A stretch of 64,000 bases of DNA from UBA11090 sp035560555 (GCA_035560555.1 DATMZF010000058.1:23252-87251); one strand, 5' to 3'. Shown: positions 17,582-26,417, counted from the first letter of the stretch. Numbers and translations are program-made. The notes: generated by a model from the letters alone, not told the origin.

Positions 17582-18319
17582 TTATTGAGCTATCAAGTCG
17601 GGAAGAAGGCGGGCAAATTCTTTTTTGACGACGCCGTAGCATTCGCAGACGCGCTTTTCGAGACCGGGACGGTCGAGCACGGTCAGGCAACCCCGGCTGT
17701 AGGAAATCAGCCCGGCGTCCTGCAGCTTTCCGGCCGCCTCGGTGACGCCTTCGCGCCGCACGCCCAACATATCGGCGATGAGTTCCTGCGTCATGTTGAG
17801 CACGTTCCCGGAAAGGCGGTCCATGCTGAGCAGAAGCCAACGGCAGAGTTGTTGGTCTATCGTGTGGTGACGGTTGCAGACCGCCGTTTGGGCCATCTGG
17901 CTCAGGAGGGCCATGATGTACCGCATCAGGAGATGCTGCAGCGCCGGATCGTCGCTGAATTCCTTGTTGAGCACATCTCCCCGCATGCGGTAGGCAAAGC
18001 CTTCGCTCTGCACTATCGCCCTGCTCGGCATGGACTCGCCGCCCATGAAGAGCGCGACGCCGACGATGCCCTCGTTGCCTACCACGGCGATTTCCGCCGA
18101 TGACCCATTCCCGAGCACATGCAGGAGGGACACGATGGCCGTCGTGGGGAAATAGACATAGATCACTGAATCCCCGGATTCGCTCAGCGTCTTGCCGAGA
18201 GGCAGGGGAACACGTTCGAGGTGAGGAAGCAGCCGCGTATATTCCGCGTCCGGCAATGCCGCGAGCAAGTGGTTCTGCCTGGGATTCGGAGGATAGGGTG
18301 GGCTCGCCAAAATCGCCAT
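17582..18319 (-). CDS. Crp/Fnr-family transcriptional regulator
   Basis: Predicted dimeric DNA-binding regulator with an N-terminal cyclic-nucleotide-binding fold (about 15-130) and a C-terminal winged helix (about 150-220). The ligand pocket differs from CRP: the phosphate-binding segment reads ESMPSRAIVQ, so the effector is unknown. There is no cysteine cluster of the Fnr type. In the recognition helix (VRREGVTEA) the Arg-Glu pair matching CRP R180-E181 is kept, while the position of R185 is Glu. ATG 18319 follows AGGTG; a GTG at 18325 is possible. It lies beside a set of palindromes starting with TGTG and is the obvious candidate to bind them. It is convergent with acyP. Confidence 0.9.
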   Translation of the reverse strand: MAILASPPYPPNPRQNHLLAALPDAEYTRLLPHLERVPLPLGKTLSESGDSVIYVYFPTTAIVSLLHVLGNGSSAEIAVVGNEGIVGVALFMGGESMPSRAIVQSEGFAYRMRGDVLNKEFSDDPALQHLLMRYIMALLSQMAQTAVCNRHHTIDQQLCRWLLLSMDRLSGNVLNMTQELIADMLGVRREGVTEAAGKLQDAGLISYSRGCLTVLDRPGLEKRVCECYGVVKKEFARLLPDLIAQ

Positions 18320-18461
18320 AATCACCTCATGTTAATAAATTATTACGCGATAAATATTTTTTCAAAATATGACGCACTTGTCAACTATCGGTAAAGCTAT
18401 ATGTCCCTAAAAATGTCATCGTCTGCGATAAGCCTCGCCAAGCGTCGGTTTTCCTATCGTA

Positions 18462-18504
18462 TGTGCGCTGTCGCACAGACCACATTCCGGTCCGGGGCTA
18501 TCCT
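18462..18504 (+). promoter_or_regulatory. Crp/Fnr-type class II promoter, site A
   Basis: Inverted repeat TGTGCG-CTGT-CGCACA (18462-18477) followed by GAC. A -10-like TATCCT (18499-18504) begins 29.5 bp from the dyad centre, which places the site at about -41.5. It precedes the small peptide gene by a 66-nt leader. No partner site of equal quality is seen upstream. Confidence 0.65.
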
Positions 18505-18576
18505 TCCTCCAGAAGGCGCGGGCGATGGATTTCGGCGCCTCCTTCTATCCATCGGATATCGAGACAAGGAGTGTGT

Positions 18577-18795
18577 ATGGAAAATAATAGAAAAGGAGAG
18601 GAAGCGTCATCCATGCGGTACGGGAACAGTGAGAGCCAGACGGGAGATCCGGCGAGACTGTCTCCGTCCATGAGCAGCATGGCGCTGCTCTCGCGAGGCG
18701 GCTATCGCGAAATGAAAGATTCTTGCGTCACGCCAAAAGTGATAGAACTCGGCGATGTCGCCGACAGGTCCTGCTTCAATGGGCAATACCTGTAA
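18577..18795 (+). CDS. Small peptide with a RiPP-leader-like C-terminal motif
   Basis: Unrecognised 72-aa product. AAGGAG (18566-18571) lies 5 nt before ATG 18577. The first 45 residues are polar with several Met and Gly. The tail reads VTPKVIELGDVADRS followed by CFNGQYL. The PxVxxxG spacing matches the PxLxxxG core of leader sequences recognised by PqqD-like (RRE) domains, as in lasso peptides. The putative core is only about seven residues with no Asp or Glu, so a lasso ring cannot form. No modifying enzyme adjoins it. It lies downstream of Crp-type site A and 57 nt before the barrel-like gene. A fragment or non-RiPP role is possible. Confidence 0.55.
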   Translation: MENNRKGEEASSMRYGNSESQTGDPARLSPSMSSMALLSRGGYREMKDSCVTPKVIELGDVADRSCFNGQYL

Positions 18796-18852
18796 AAGAC
18801 ATGCAGGTTTTCCTGCCGAAATTTCCCCATCATCCAAACCACGGAGGTTTCT

Positions 18853-19380
18853 ATGAAACGTATCATTCCCTTATTGATGTTGCTGGCCCTTCTACCGGTC
18901 GGCGTCTTCGCCCTTGATTTCTATGTCGGCGCCAACGCCTATTACGCCAGCCTGATCCAGCCAGCCGACATTCAGGCTATCGACACCGCAAGCCTCAATA
19001 TGGCCGACTTCTCCTTCGGCGGAGAGGCGCGCATCGTCGGCAGCCTTCTCTGGGCCAGCGCTATAGGGACCTACACGCCCGCCGACGCCAACATGCCGCA
19101 CCGCCTCGATGTGATGCTGGACGGCGGTGTCGGCCTCGCCCTGGGCATCGTGCGAGCCGGAATCGGAATCGGACCCAACTATGGCATAGAGATGGGCGAC
19201 AACGCCGGGAACTACTTCAAGACGGGCGCCAATATGCGCCTCACCGGCGATGTCCTGTTCGGACCCGTCTCCGTCGGATTGAGCTGGATCAGCAAGATAG
19301 AATTCACCCGCGCTTCTTTCGTCGCGGCCTTCGAAAACCCCTATGGCCAGCTTGGCCTGGCGGTTCTCTACAAACTGTAG
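18853..19380 (+). CDS. Small exported protein, probable outer-membrane beta-barrel
   Basis: I do not recognise the family. The 175-aa product has a signal peptide (about 1-21, ending VFA) and then alternating hydrophobic and glycine-rich strands (FYVGANAYYASL, LALGIVRAGIGIGPNYGIE, LFGPVSVGLSWISKIEF). It ends in an aromatic-containing strand GLAVLYKL, as in small barrels or periplasmic barrel-like proteins. GGAGG lies 6 nt upstream of the ATG. It probably shares the transcript of the small peptide gene under Crp-type site A and ends at a strong terminator. Confidence 0.7.
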   Translation: MKRIIPLLMLLALLPVGVFALDFYVGANAYYASLIQPADIQAIDTASLNMADFSFGGEARIVGSLLWASAIGTYTPADANMPHRLDVMLDGGVGLALGIVRAGIGIGPNYGIEMGDNAGNYFKTGANMRLTGDVLFGPVSVGLSWISKIEFTRASFVAAFENPYGQLGLAVLYKL

Positions 19381-19423
19381 GCGCGGCCGCTTCCGCCGAT
19401 AACCATTCGGCGGGAAAATAAAG

Positions 19424-19454
19424 AAAGAGCGCCGGAGTTTTCCGGCGCTCTTTT
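19424..19454. terminator. Bidirectional terminator between convergent genes
   Basis: A 13-bp perfect stem (AAAGAGCGCCGGA / TCCGGCGCTCTTT, loop GTTT) with A and T flanks on the two sides, so it can serve the barrel-like gene and the DUF3494 gene arriving from the other side. Confidence 0.9.
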
Positions 19455-19532
19455 CGTACCTAGGCGATACTGTTTTTCCTATCGTTTTTATATCGCCGAC
19501 TCTAGCCAGCAGTTTTCGGTTCTCTGTCGCGG

Positions 19533-20612
19533 TTATAACACCGGTTCAGTCACCGCGTTGGCGTCCAGGGTCACCGCGGTCTGCGCGAGCAACCTGCCGT
19601 TCACCATGGCGCCGGTGTTGACTTCCACCAAGGTCTTGCAAAGGACGATTCCCTTGAAGTCCGATGTCGTGCCGAGCGTGGTCTGTCCGGCCACCTGCCA
19701 GAAGATGTTCTTGGGCTGCGCGCCGCCGCTCAGGGTGACGATGGCGCCGTTGCCCACCGTGAGGTCCTGCGCTATCTGGAAGATCCAGACATCGTTGGCG
19801 CCGCCGTTGAGCGTAACGCTGTTGTTTATCAGGACTCCCGTTCCCCATACGTACAGGCCGGGAACGATGGTCTGTCCGCTGAGATCGCCCGCGTGCAGTT
19901 CCGTGGCGTCGGGCAAGGTGCGTCCCGCGGCGTCGGTGTAGGCGATTTCCATGTCGCCGATGGCCGTCGTCATGTTGGATGGCGTCGGTGGCGTATAGTC
20001 GGCCGCGTAGATGTTGCCGGTGACGTAGGATGATGTCGAAAACACGTTCGAAGCGTCCATGATGAGGTCAAATCCGGTGATGTAGCTCGCGGCGGCTGGA
20101 CTTACGCCGATGTCGCCGGTGACCGCCGTCGTTCCCGTCGTCGATACTCCGGTTTTAGCCAGGATGACGAAGTTGCCCGCGGTGCCGAGATTCACGGGCG
20201 ACGGACCGGAAGCCAGGTTGACCCCAGTCGTAAAGCTCCACGCGTACTCAGTTTCAAGGGCGTTTCCCGCGACGTCCATGACCGCCGCCGTTATCTTCGC
20301 CGTATAGACGGTACTAGTGGAAAGATCCATGTCCGGTATCAGCGTGGCGACAAGATCGACATAGGATACGGAAGCGGGAACGAGCGTCACGCCCTGGCTC
20401 AACGTAAAGGAGAGCGCCGTGATCGTCGAGGAGTCCATCGCTTCGCTGAAGGTCGCGGTGACGTTCCTGTTCCTGGCGACATCGGTCGCCCAGGTGGCAG
20501 GCGTCGTCGAATCGACGGTGGGCGGAATGACGTCGTCATTGTTAATGGGACTTTTGCATCCCGCGATGACAAGAACCATCAGTAAAATAGGGATAAACCA
20601 CATCTTTTTCAT
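19533..20612 (-). CDS. Lipoprotein with Ig-like (SbsA-type) and DUF3494 ice-binding-like domains, paralogue 1
   Basis: Predicted surface or periplasmic lipoprotein. The 359-aa product has a lipoprotein signal with lipobox VIAGC and a Big_5/SbsA Ig-like domain (about 30-130, with VTATFSEAMDSST and a WSFTT end). A DUF3494 beta-helix domain follows (about 137-359, starting NLGTAGNFVILAKTG and ending NGRLLAQTAVTLDA). AAGGAGG lies 8 nt before ATG 20612. It lies 101 bp downstream of paralogue 2 on the same strand, so both can be read from one promoter. DUF3494 proteins bind ice or act as adhesins in other bacteria; the ligand here is unknown. Confidence 0.88.
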   Translation of the reverse strand: MKKMWFIPILLMVLVIAGCKSPINNDDVIPPTVDSTTPATWATDVARNRNVTATFSEAMDSSTITALSFTLSQGVTLVPASVSYVDLVATLIPDMDLSTSTVYTAKITAAVMDVAGNALETEYAWSFTTGVNLASGPSPVNLGTAGNFVILAKTGVSTTGTTAVTGDIGVSPAAASYITGFDLIMDASNVFSTSSYVTGNIYAADYTPPTPSNMTTAIGDMEIAYTDAAGRTLPDATELHAGDLSGQTIVPGLYVWGTGVLINNSVTLNGGANDVWIFQIAQDLTVGNGAIVTLSGGAQPKNIFWQVAGQTTLGTTSDFKGIVLCKTLVEVNTGAMVNGRLLAQTAVTLDANAVTEPVL

Positions 20613-20713
20613 AAAAAGCACCTCCTTGGTCAGTGCATAAAAAATTTTGAAAATAGGGCGCGAAGTCCGCCATGGTCGTGCCGGACGCCGCTCCCCGCAT
20701 TCCGATGCTCACA

Positions 20714-21793
20714 TTACAGGGCTGGTTCCACGATGGTATTGGCATCCATCGTGACCGCGGTCTGCGTAAGCAGTCTGCCGTTCACGGTCGCTCCCGAGGC
20801 CAGGGTTATCGCGCCTGCCGACATGACTACGCCTTCCATGTGGGAAGTCGCGGCGAGGGCGACGGCGCCGCCCACCTGCCAAAAAATGTTCTTGGGAAGC
20901 GCTCCGCCGGTCAGGAAGACCTGAACCGTCGCGGCTTCCGTGAGTCCGCTGGCGATCTGGAATATCCAGACATCGTCGGCGCCGCCATTGAGGGTGACAT
21001 TGGTCGTTATCGACACTCCGGTTCCCCACTTGTAGAGACCGGGAGAGAGAGTCATGCCGCCGATTTCCCCGGCGCCCAGCTCCGAGGAATTGGGATCGAG
21101 CCGGCCGGCTGCGTCATCAAAGGCAGCCTGCATCGCAAGCACCGCCGCGGTCAGGTTCGTGGGCGTAGGCTCCACGTAATCGGCCGCGTAGACATTCCCC
21201 GTGACCAAGGCCGAGGTGGCGAAGGTGTTCGACACATCCATCGTCAAGCCGAATCCGGTCATGGCCGCCGCGTCGATGGGGCTCACGGCGATGTCGCCGG
21301 TGATCGAGGTTACTCCGGTGGTCGTTATTCCCGTCTTCGCCAGAATCGCGTAATTCCCGGAGGTTCCGAGATTCACCGCCGCGGGACCGGCGGGAGGATT
21401 GGCCGTGGTCGTGAAGGTCCATACCTTATCGGCCGCGAGCGCGTTGCCGGCCGCGTCGGTGACGCCAGTCGTGATCGTGGCCGTATAGACAGTGCTGGCC
21501 GGGAGATCGTTGGTGGGATTGAAGGTCGCCACCTTGTCGGCATAACTGACCGCGCCGTCGATCGCGTTGACACCCTGCGTCAGGGTGAAGTTCGCGGCGA
21601 CGATGGTCGCAGTATCCATGTCTTCGCTGAAGGTGGCCGTGATATCGCTGTTCCGCTCTACCGCGACCGCGGCGTCCACGGGACCGGTGGAATTGACAGT
21701 GGGTGCCGTGAGGTCCTCTTCATCCACGGGATTGCTGCAGCCGCTCAGTGAAAGGGCTACCATCAGCAGTCCCATAAACAACATCTTCTTCAT
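20714..21793 (-). CDS. Lipoprotein with Ig-like and DUF3494 domains, paralogue 2
   Basis: Same plan as its neighbour and also 359 aa: lipobox SLSGC, Ig-like domain with DITATFSEDMDTAT and KVWTFTT, then DUF3494 from NLGTSGNYAILAKTG to the C-terminus. AAGGAG precedes ATG 21793 by 9 nt; upstream in-frame ATGs are less likely because they would bury the signal peptide. The gene is driven on the minus strand by Crp-type site B, with a predicted 57-nt leader, and is divergent from paralogue 3. Sequence differences from the other copies are spread through both domains, so the duplications are not recent. Confidence 0.88.
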   Translation of the reverse strand: MKKMLFMGLLMVALSLSGCSNPVDEEDLTAPTVNSTGPVDAAVAVERNSDITATFSEDMDTATIVAANFTLTQGVNAIDGAVSYADKVATFNPTNDLPASTVYTATITTGVTDAAGNALAADKVWTFTTTANPPAGPAAVNLGTSGNYAILAKTGITTTGVTSITGDIAVSPIDAAAMTGFGLTMDVSNTFATSALVTGNVYAADYVEPTPTNLTAAVLAMQAAFDDAAGRLDPNSSELGAGEIGGMTLSPGLYKWGTGVSITTNVTLNGGADDVWIFQIASGLTEAATVQVFLTGGALPKNIFWQVGGAVALAATSHMEGVVMSAGAITLASGATVNGRLLTQTAVTMDANTIVEPAL

Positions 21794-21856
21794 AATCGAT
21801 ATCTCCTTGTTTTTCATTCTCTTGTTCATGTTCAAAAATCCTCCTTCTCATGATCA

Positions 21857-21899
21857 AGGATATGCGCGGAATCCGATTTGGTCTGTTCGGTAGCACACA
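21857..21899 (-). promoter_or_regulatory. Crp/Fnr-type class II promoter, site B (minus strand)
   Basis: Read on the minus strand, TGTGTG-CTAC-CGAACA (21899-21884) is followed by GAC. TATCCT (21862-21857) begins exactly 29.5 bp from the dyad centre and is identical to the -10 of site A. It drives the DUF3494 genes to its left. Confidence 0.65.
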
Positions 21900-21916
21900 C
21901 AGCCTCTCCTCGCCTC

Positions 21917-21960
21917 TGTGTGTTGCCGCACAGACGGGGTTGCTCCGCAGGAATCATATT
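21917..21960 (+). promoter_or_regulatory. Crp/Fnr-type class II promoter, site C
   Basis: TGTGTG-TTGC-CGCACA (21917-21932) followed by GAC. CATATT (21955-21960) begins 30.5 bp from the dyad centre. It drives DUF3494 paralogue 3. Its centre lies 33 bp from site B, about three helical turns, and the two sites with their flanks form one large inverted repeat. Confidence 0.6.
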
Positions 21961-22024
21961 TATGGGCAGATGGGGAGGATCGCTTCTATATGAATCGTAT
22001 GTCCGAAAGAAAAAGGAGAAAACA

Positions 22025-23422
22025 ATGAAGAGGATTTTAGTATCGATGCTCGCGCTGGTCGCGTTTTTCGCGGTCGGCTGCAAAAGTCCGGTGGCTGAGG
22101 ACCTTGTCGCGCCCACGGTCGATCTGACGAGTCCGGCCGATCTCGCCACCAACATAGCGATAACGGCTGACGTGACGGCGACCTTCAGCGAAGCGATGGA
22201 TTCCGCGACCGTCGTCGCGGCGAACTTTACCGTAAGCCAGGGAGCGACGCCCGTAGCGGGCACGGTGAGCTATGCCGATGATGTCGTCACCTTCAGTCCA
22301 ACCAGCGATTTCGCGGCGGGAACCGAGTACACGGCGACGGTCTCGGCCGGCGTCATGGATCTGGCGGGCAACGCGCTGGCCGCCGCCAAAGTGTGGACCT
22401 TCACGACAGCGGCGCTTGTGGACATTATCGCTCCCGTGGTGAGTTCGATCAGTCCCGCGGCTCTTGCCGTCGATGTGGCCGTCGCGTCGAATATCACCGC
22501 CACCTTCAGCGAAGCCATGACTTCCGGAACCATCGCCGTCGCGAACTTCACGCTGATGCAGGCGGGCACGCCAGTTCCGGGCGCGGTCAGCTACGTGGGC
22601 AATGTCGCCACCTTCAATCCTGACAGCGATCTGGCTTTCAACACGATCTATACCGCGACCGTGAAAACGGACGTCACCGATCTGGCCGGCAATCATCTCG
22701 CGGCCAACAAGGTGTGGACCTTCACGACCGTAGCCGCTCCGGCGGCGGGTCCCGCGGCCGTAAACCTTGGAACGGCGGGCAATTACGTAATCCTGGCGAA
22801 AACCGCCATCAGCACCGTTCCAACCTCGGCGGTGACGGGCGACATCGGCCTGAGTCCGGCCGCCGCAAGCTTCATAACAGGTTTCTCGCTCGTAGCGGAC
22901 GCCACGAACGTGTTCTCGACAGCGAGTCAGCTCACCGGAAGGGCTTACGCCGCCAATTATGCATCTCCCACCCCCACGAACCTGACCACGGCCGTCAGCG
23001 ACATGGAAGCGGCCTACACCGATGCCGCGGGGCGGACGACGCCGGATTTCCTGAATCATGGAGCCGGAGAGATCGGCGGTTTGACTCTCGTGCCCGGACT
23101 CTATAAATGGACCACCAACCTCTTGATCACCACCAATGTCACGCTGAACGGCGGCGCCAACGATGTCTGGATCTTCCAGATATCGGGCGGCATCACCCAG
23201 GCCTCCGGCGCGAGCGTCAACCTGACCGGCGGCGCCATGGCCAAGAACATCTTCTGGCAGGCGTCGGATGACGTCGCGCTCGGCACGACCGCCCATATGG
23301 AAGGCATCGTGCTCTGCGCCACGGCCATCCACCTCGGCACCGGCGCCTCAGCCAATGGCAGGCTGCTGGCTCAGACCGCCGTCACGATAGACGGCAGCGC
23401 GGTGGTCGAACCCGCGCTGTAG
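22025..23422 (+). CDS. Lipoprotein with two Ig-like domains and DUF3494, paralogue 3
   Basis: The 465-aa member of the family. A lipobox (FAVGC) is followed by two SbsA-type Ig-like domains (about 25-130 and 135-235), each with an ITATFSEAM-like strand and a WTFTT end, then DUF3494 (about 240-465). The extra Ig domain looks like an internal duplication and would hold the C-terminal domain further from the membrane. AAGGAG lies upstream of ATG 22025. It is transcribed from Crp-type site C, divergently from paralogue 2, and ends before a strong hairpin. Confidence 0.88.
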   Translation: MKRILVSMLALVAFFAVGCKSPVAEDLVAPTVDLTSPADLATNIAITADVTATFSEAMDSATVVAANFTVSQGATPVAGTVSYADDVVTFSPTSDFAAGTEYTATVSAGVMDLAGNALAAAKVWTFTTAALVDIIAPVVSSISPAALAVDVAVASNITATFSEAMTSGTIAVANFTLMQAGTPVPGAVSYVGNVATFNPDSDLAFNTIYTATVKTDVTDLAGNHLAANKVWTFTTVAAPAAGPAAVNLGTAGNYVILAKTAISTVPTSAVTGDIGLSPAAASFITGFSLVADATNVFSTASQLTGRAYAANYASPTPTNLTTAVSDMEAAYTDAAGRTTPDFLNHGAGEIGGLTLVPGLYKWTTNLLITTNVTLNGGANDVWIFQISGGITQASGASVNLTGGAMAKNIFWQASDDVALGTTAHMEGIVLCATAIHLGTGASANGRLLAQTAVTIDGSAVVEPAL

Positions 23423-23467
23423 GCGAATCGATGGATTAGCCCGCGATGCGAGGCAAATGTAAAAAGG

Positions 23468-23505
23468 AAGGGGCTGCCCCGGAATTTCTTCCCGGGCAGC
23501 CCCTT
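23468..23505 (+). terminator. Terminator-like hairpin after DUF3494 paralogue 3
   Basis: A 15-bp stem with one mismatch (AAGGGGCTGCCCCGG / CCCGGGCAGCCCCTT), loop AATTTCTT. Only two T follow, so it is a weaker intrinsic terminator than its stem suggests. Confidence 0.7.
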
Positions 23506-23592
23506 CAATTATCTCTATCGATCGGCGGACCGCGCTAGCCCGATTTCACGTTATTCCGGATTTCTTTGCGCGATCGCCGACACGCTCGCCTG

Positions 23593-23934
23593 TCACTGCC
23601 TTACGAAGGTGCGCGAAATCCCGCCCCCGGAAGCCGAAAGAGTCATCGTCGATTTGTCGCTGTTGAATGAATAGAGATCGACTTCATTATCGGCGGATCC
23701 CGACCAGGTTATGGTGAGCGTGGTGCTGTCCGAATTCCAGACGCCGTTCGTCGTTACGCTTACTCCAAGCGCCGTGGCTATCCCTATGCAGGAGCCGTCC
23801 TCGATGAATACATAGTTGGTCGTGACGCCCAGGATGGTCGTCTCCCAAGACCCGATGATTGGATCCTGGGCCAGCAAGTTGCAGCCGGCGAGGACGAACA
23901 TGGCGGCGAAAGCGAAAATGATAAGTTTTTTCAT
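23593..23934 (-). CDS. Small lipocalin-like lipoprotein
   Basis: The 113-aa product has a lipoprotein signal with lipobox VLAGC and then a beta-rich domain starting DPIIGSWETTILG. Its successive strands (NYVFIEDGSCIG, GVWNSDSTTLTITWSG, DLYSFNSDKSTMTLSASG) resemble small lipocalin-like domains that bind or sense hydrophobic ligands. GGAG lies 6 nt before ATG 23934. It is 100 bp downstream of katA on the same strand and may be part of that operon or have its own TACAAT-type promoter just before the start. Function unknown. Confidence 0.7.
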   Translation of the reverse strand: MKKLIIFAFAAMFVLAGCNLLAQDPIIGSWETTILGVTTNYVFIEDGSCIGIATALGVSVTTNGVWNSDSTTLTITWSGSADNEVDLYSFNSDKSTMTLSASGGGISRTFVRQ

Positions 23935-24034
23935 GTAATTCTCCATTGTATAAAGCTAGGCGTGCCCGGAAGTGTCTCCTCCGGCCGCTGATCAAAGGTA
24001 TCCCGGGTTCTTTCCTCGGCGAGAATTCGGAATG

Positions 24035-25537
24035 TCAGGTTGCATTGACGCGCTCTTCCTGAGACATGGCCGCAAGCCTCTCCGCTTCGGCGCAATCCAG
24101 CTTCAGCCCTTTGGCGACGCGTTCCCCATATTCGACATCCACCTTGTAGAATAGGGCCGCTTGACGCAGCTGAATGCGTGTTTGCGCCTTGTTCAGGTGG
24201 GATACGATGTTGCCGACCAGATGGTCGCGGTCCATGTCGGTCATGACCTTTCGATATAGATCTCCCGCCTGGACAAAGTCCACGTCTCCGGTTTCGTAGG
24301 CATGCCGCGTCGCTGTCCCAGAGACGGTAAGGGGCGGCGCGGAGAATGACGGATCGGGCGCGGGGCCGCCGACGCTATTGGGCCAGTAGTTGGGGCTTTC
24401 GCCGCCGTTCGCGTCCGACCGCATGGGGCCGTCGCGCTGATAGCCGCTATCCATGGAAGCTTTAGGCGCGTTGACGGGCAGAAGATTGAAGTTCGGGCCC
24501 AACCTATGCCTCTGCGTATCGGGATAGCTGAACAGGCGTCCCTGCAGAAGCCTATCTGGCGACGCCCCGATTCCCGGCACGAAATTGCCTGGCGCGAAGG
24601 CGATCTGCTCCACTTCGGCGAAATAATTGGACGGATTGCGGTTGAGCACCATGCGCCCGAGGGGAAGGAGCGGATAATCCGCGTGCGGCCAGACTTTGGT
24701 TATATCGAAAGGATCGAATCGATAGGTTTCGGCTTCCGCCGGCGTCATGATCTGCACGGACACTCGCCACGCGGGATACTCGCCGCGCTGTATGCTGTCG
24801 AAGAGATCTCTCGTCGCGTGGTCGGGATCGACGCCCGCGAGACGGGCGGCTTCTTCCCGAGCGAGATTCTTGATCCCCTGTTCCGTCACGAAATGCGTCT
24901 TGACCCAGCAGTAACCGCCCTTTTCGTCGTACCACATGAAGGTGTGGCTGCTGAAGCCATGCATGTGACGGTAATCGAGAGGGATGCCGCGGTCGGAGAA
25001 AAGAATCGTCACTTGATGAATGGACTCCGGAGTAAGCGAGAGAAAATCCCAGAACATATCGGGGTCTTTCAGGTTGGTCGCGGGATTGCGTTTTTGGGTA
25101 TGGATGAAATCAGGGAATTTTATAGCATCGCGGATGAAAAATACCGGCGTATTGTTGCCTACCAGATCGTAGTTGCCTTCTTCCGTATAGAATTTGACGG
25201 CGAAACCGCGGGGATCGCGGTCCGCGTCGGCGGAACCCTTTTCGCCGCCCACCTGCGAGAATCGCGCGAAGATTTCCGTGCGCTTTCCCGGGCTGGAAAG
25301 AAATTTTGCGCGCGTATACTTCGTCATGTCATGGGTAACCTCGAAGTATCCGCCAGCTCCCGCGCCTTTCGCGTGCACAACCCTTTCGGGCACGCGTTCC
25401 CTGTCGAAGTGCGCCAGTTTTTCCAGGAGATGGGTGTCCTGGATGAGCGTGGGGCCACCGGCTCCCGCCGTCATCGAGTTTTGGTCGTTCACGACAGGTC
25501 TTCCCGTATTTGTCGTCAAAATATTTTTTTCTGTCAT
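24035..25537 (-). CDS. katA: Monofunctional haem catalase
   Basis: Breaks hydrogen peroxide into water and oxygen. The 500-aa product is a small-subunit catalase with the distal His55 in ERVVHAKG, the Asn in GNNTPVFFIRDA and the proximal haem-ligand Tyr in RLFSYPDTQRHRLG. AGGAG lies 8 nt before ATG 25537. It is the fourth gene of a minus-strand run csbD, ytxH-like, DUF948-like, katA, starting at Crp-type site D; the gap to the preceding gene is 45 nt. Catalase is not universal in spirochaetes, so this marks an aerotolerant organism. Confidence 0.97.
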   Translation of the reverse strand: MTEKNILTTNTGRPVVNDQNSMTAGAGGPTLIQDTHLLEKLAHFDRERVPERVVHAKGAGAGGYFEVTHDMTKYTRAKFLSSPGKRTEIFARFSQVGGEKGSADADRDPRGFAVKFYTEEGNYDLVGNNTPVFFIRDAIKFPDFIHTQKRNPATNLKDPDMFWDFLSLTPESIHQVTILFSDRGIPLDYRHMHGFSSHTFMWYDEKGGYCWVKTHFVTEQGIKNLAREEAARLAGVDPDHATRDLFDSIQRGEYPAWRVSVQIMTPAEAETYRFDPFDITKVWPHADYPLLPLGRMVLNRNPSNYFAEVEQIAFAPGNFVPGIGASPDRLLQGRLFSYPDTQRHRLGPNFNLLPVNAPKASMDSGYQRDGPMRSDANGGESPNYWPNSVGGPAPDPSFSAPPLTVSGTATRHAYETGDVDFVQAGDLYRKVMTDMDRDHLVGNIVSHLNKAQTRIQLRQAALFYKVDVEYGERVAKGLKLDCAEAERLAAMSQEERVNAT

Positions 25538-25582
25538 TTTTATATCTCCTACCCATATGCCGCGATTTCTAATCGACAAGTT

Positions 25583-26029
25583 TTATTTCCCCGAAGTCAA
25601 GGAGCGGTAGATCAGCTGCATAAGTTCCTCGAAAAGGTGAAAATATCCCGAATTGTCTTTCTTGTAGGCGGCAACCGTATCATTGATACCCGATCCCATT
25701 TTTTCCATCACGTCGCTGGCCAGGCTGAAACTGCCTTTGGCCGTGTTGGCGACGTGCTCGACTTCCTGGATGATCGCGGGGAATGAGACTTTGAGTTGGG
25801 CGGTCGTATCTTTGAGATCGCCGCTTATCTGTTCGATGTCCCCGATTATGGCGGGCACCCTCCTGAATGAATGCTTGATGGAGTCTCTGTTGACTTCCAC
25901 GAGAGGACTGACGATTCCCACCATTTTTTTGATGTTCAGGAGTATGGGTATAAGGATGATGCCTATCAGGATTCCCGTGGCGCAGACCAGGAAAATCATC
26001 AAATCCGGCAGCGTAAATTGTATAGTCAT
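25583..26029 (-). CDS. DUF948-like membrane-anchored protein
   Basis: The 148-aa product has one N-terminal transmembrane helix (about 8-32, LMIFLVCATGILIGIILIPI) followed by a long amphipathic helical region. This is the layout of DUF948 / general stress proteins that are often found next to YtxH-like proteins. The second residue block is threonine-rich and the tail is helical. It lies 14 nt downstream of the ytxH-like gene and 45 nt upstream of katA, in one apparent operon. The molecular role of this family is unknown. Confidence 0.65.
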   Translation of the reverse strand: MTIQFTLPDLMIFLVCATGILIGIILIPILLNIKKMVGIVSPLVEVNRDSIKHSFRRVPAIIGDIEQISGDLKDTTAQLKVSFPAIIQEVEHVANTAKGSFSLASDVMEKMGSGINDTVAAYKKDNSGYFHLFEELMQLIYRSLTSGK

Positions 26030-26043
26030 GGTTTTGCCCCGCT

Positions 26044-26373
26044 CTACGCTGAAGCCGTTCCGCTTCTCTTCTTCTTGGCTGCGGGTTTCGGCTGCAAGGT
26101 GCTTTTCAGTTCCTGCGCCGCGCGGGTCGTCGTTTCCCTCACGATTTCAGCCTTGTGCCTGACTTTTCCCCTGATGGTCTCCAAGGCTTCTTCCGCTTTC
26201 TTTTTCAGTTCATCCCTGGTTTCTTTTCCCGATTTCGGCGCGTAGAGAATCCCTTTCACCAATCCAATCGTGGCGGCTATGCCCATTCCAAGCGCGAAAT
26301 TTATGGAGGCCTTTCTTCGGTCCTCATCCCTTTTCTTCCTGTTCACCATATCCAGCATATTGTTCAAAAACAT
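26044..26373 (-). CDS. YtxH-like stress protein
   Basis: The 109-aa product has a hydrophobic segment (about 25-43, NFALGMGIAATIGLVKGIL) followed by YAPKSGKETRDELKKKAEE, the hallmark of YtxH-like proteins. A lysine-rich helical and Pro/Ala tail completes it. GGGAG lies 7 nt before ATG 26373. It is 105 bp downstream of csbD; a small hairpin (26418-26439) lies in that gap. Members of this family are induced by general stress in other bacteria. Confidence 0.82.
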   Translation of the reverse strand: MFLNNMLDMVNRKKRDEDRRKASINFALGMGIAATIGLVKGILYAPKSGKETRDELKKKAEEALETIRGKVRHKAEIVRETTTRAAQELKSTLQPKPAAKKKRSGTASA

Positions 26374-26417
26374 ACGAATTCTCCCGCAGAAAACTCTGCT
26401 AACTTCTATTTGACGAT

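Noticed and set aside
18709..18795. Lasso peptide gene
   Set aside because: The spacing of the leader motif fits, but the possible core is about seven residues with no Asp or Glu, and there are no protease or cyclase genes.
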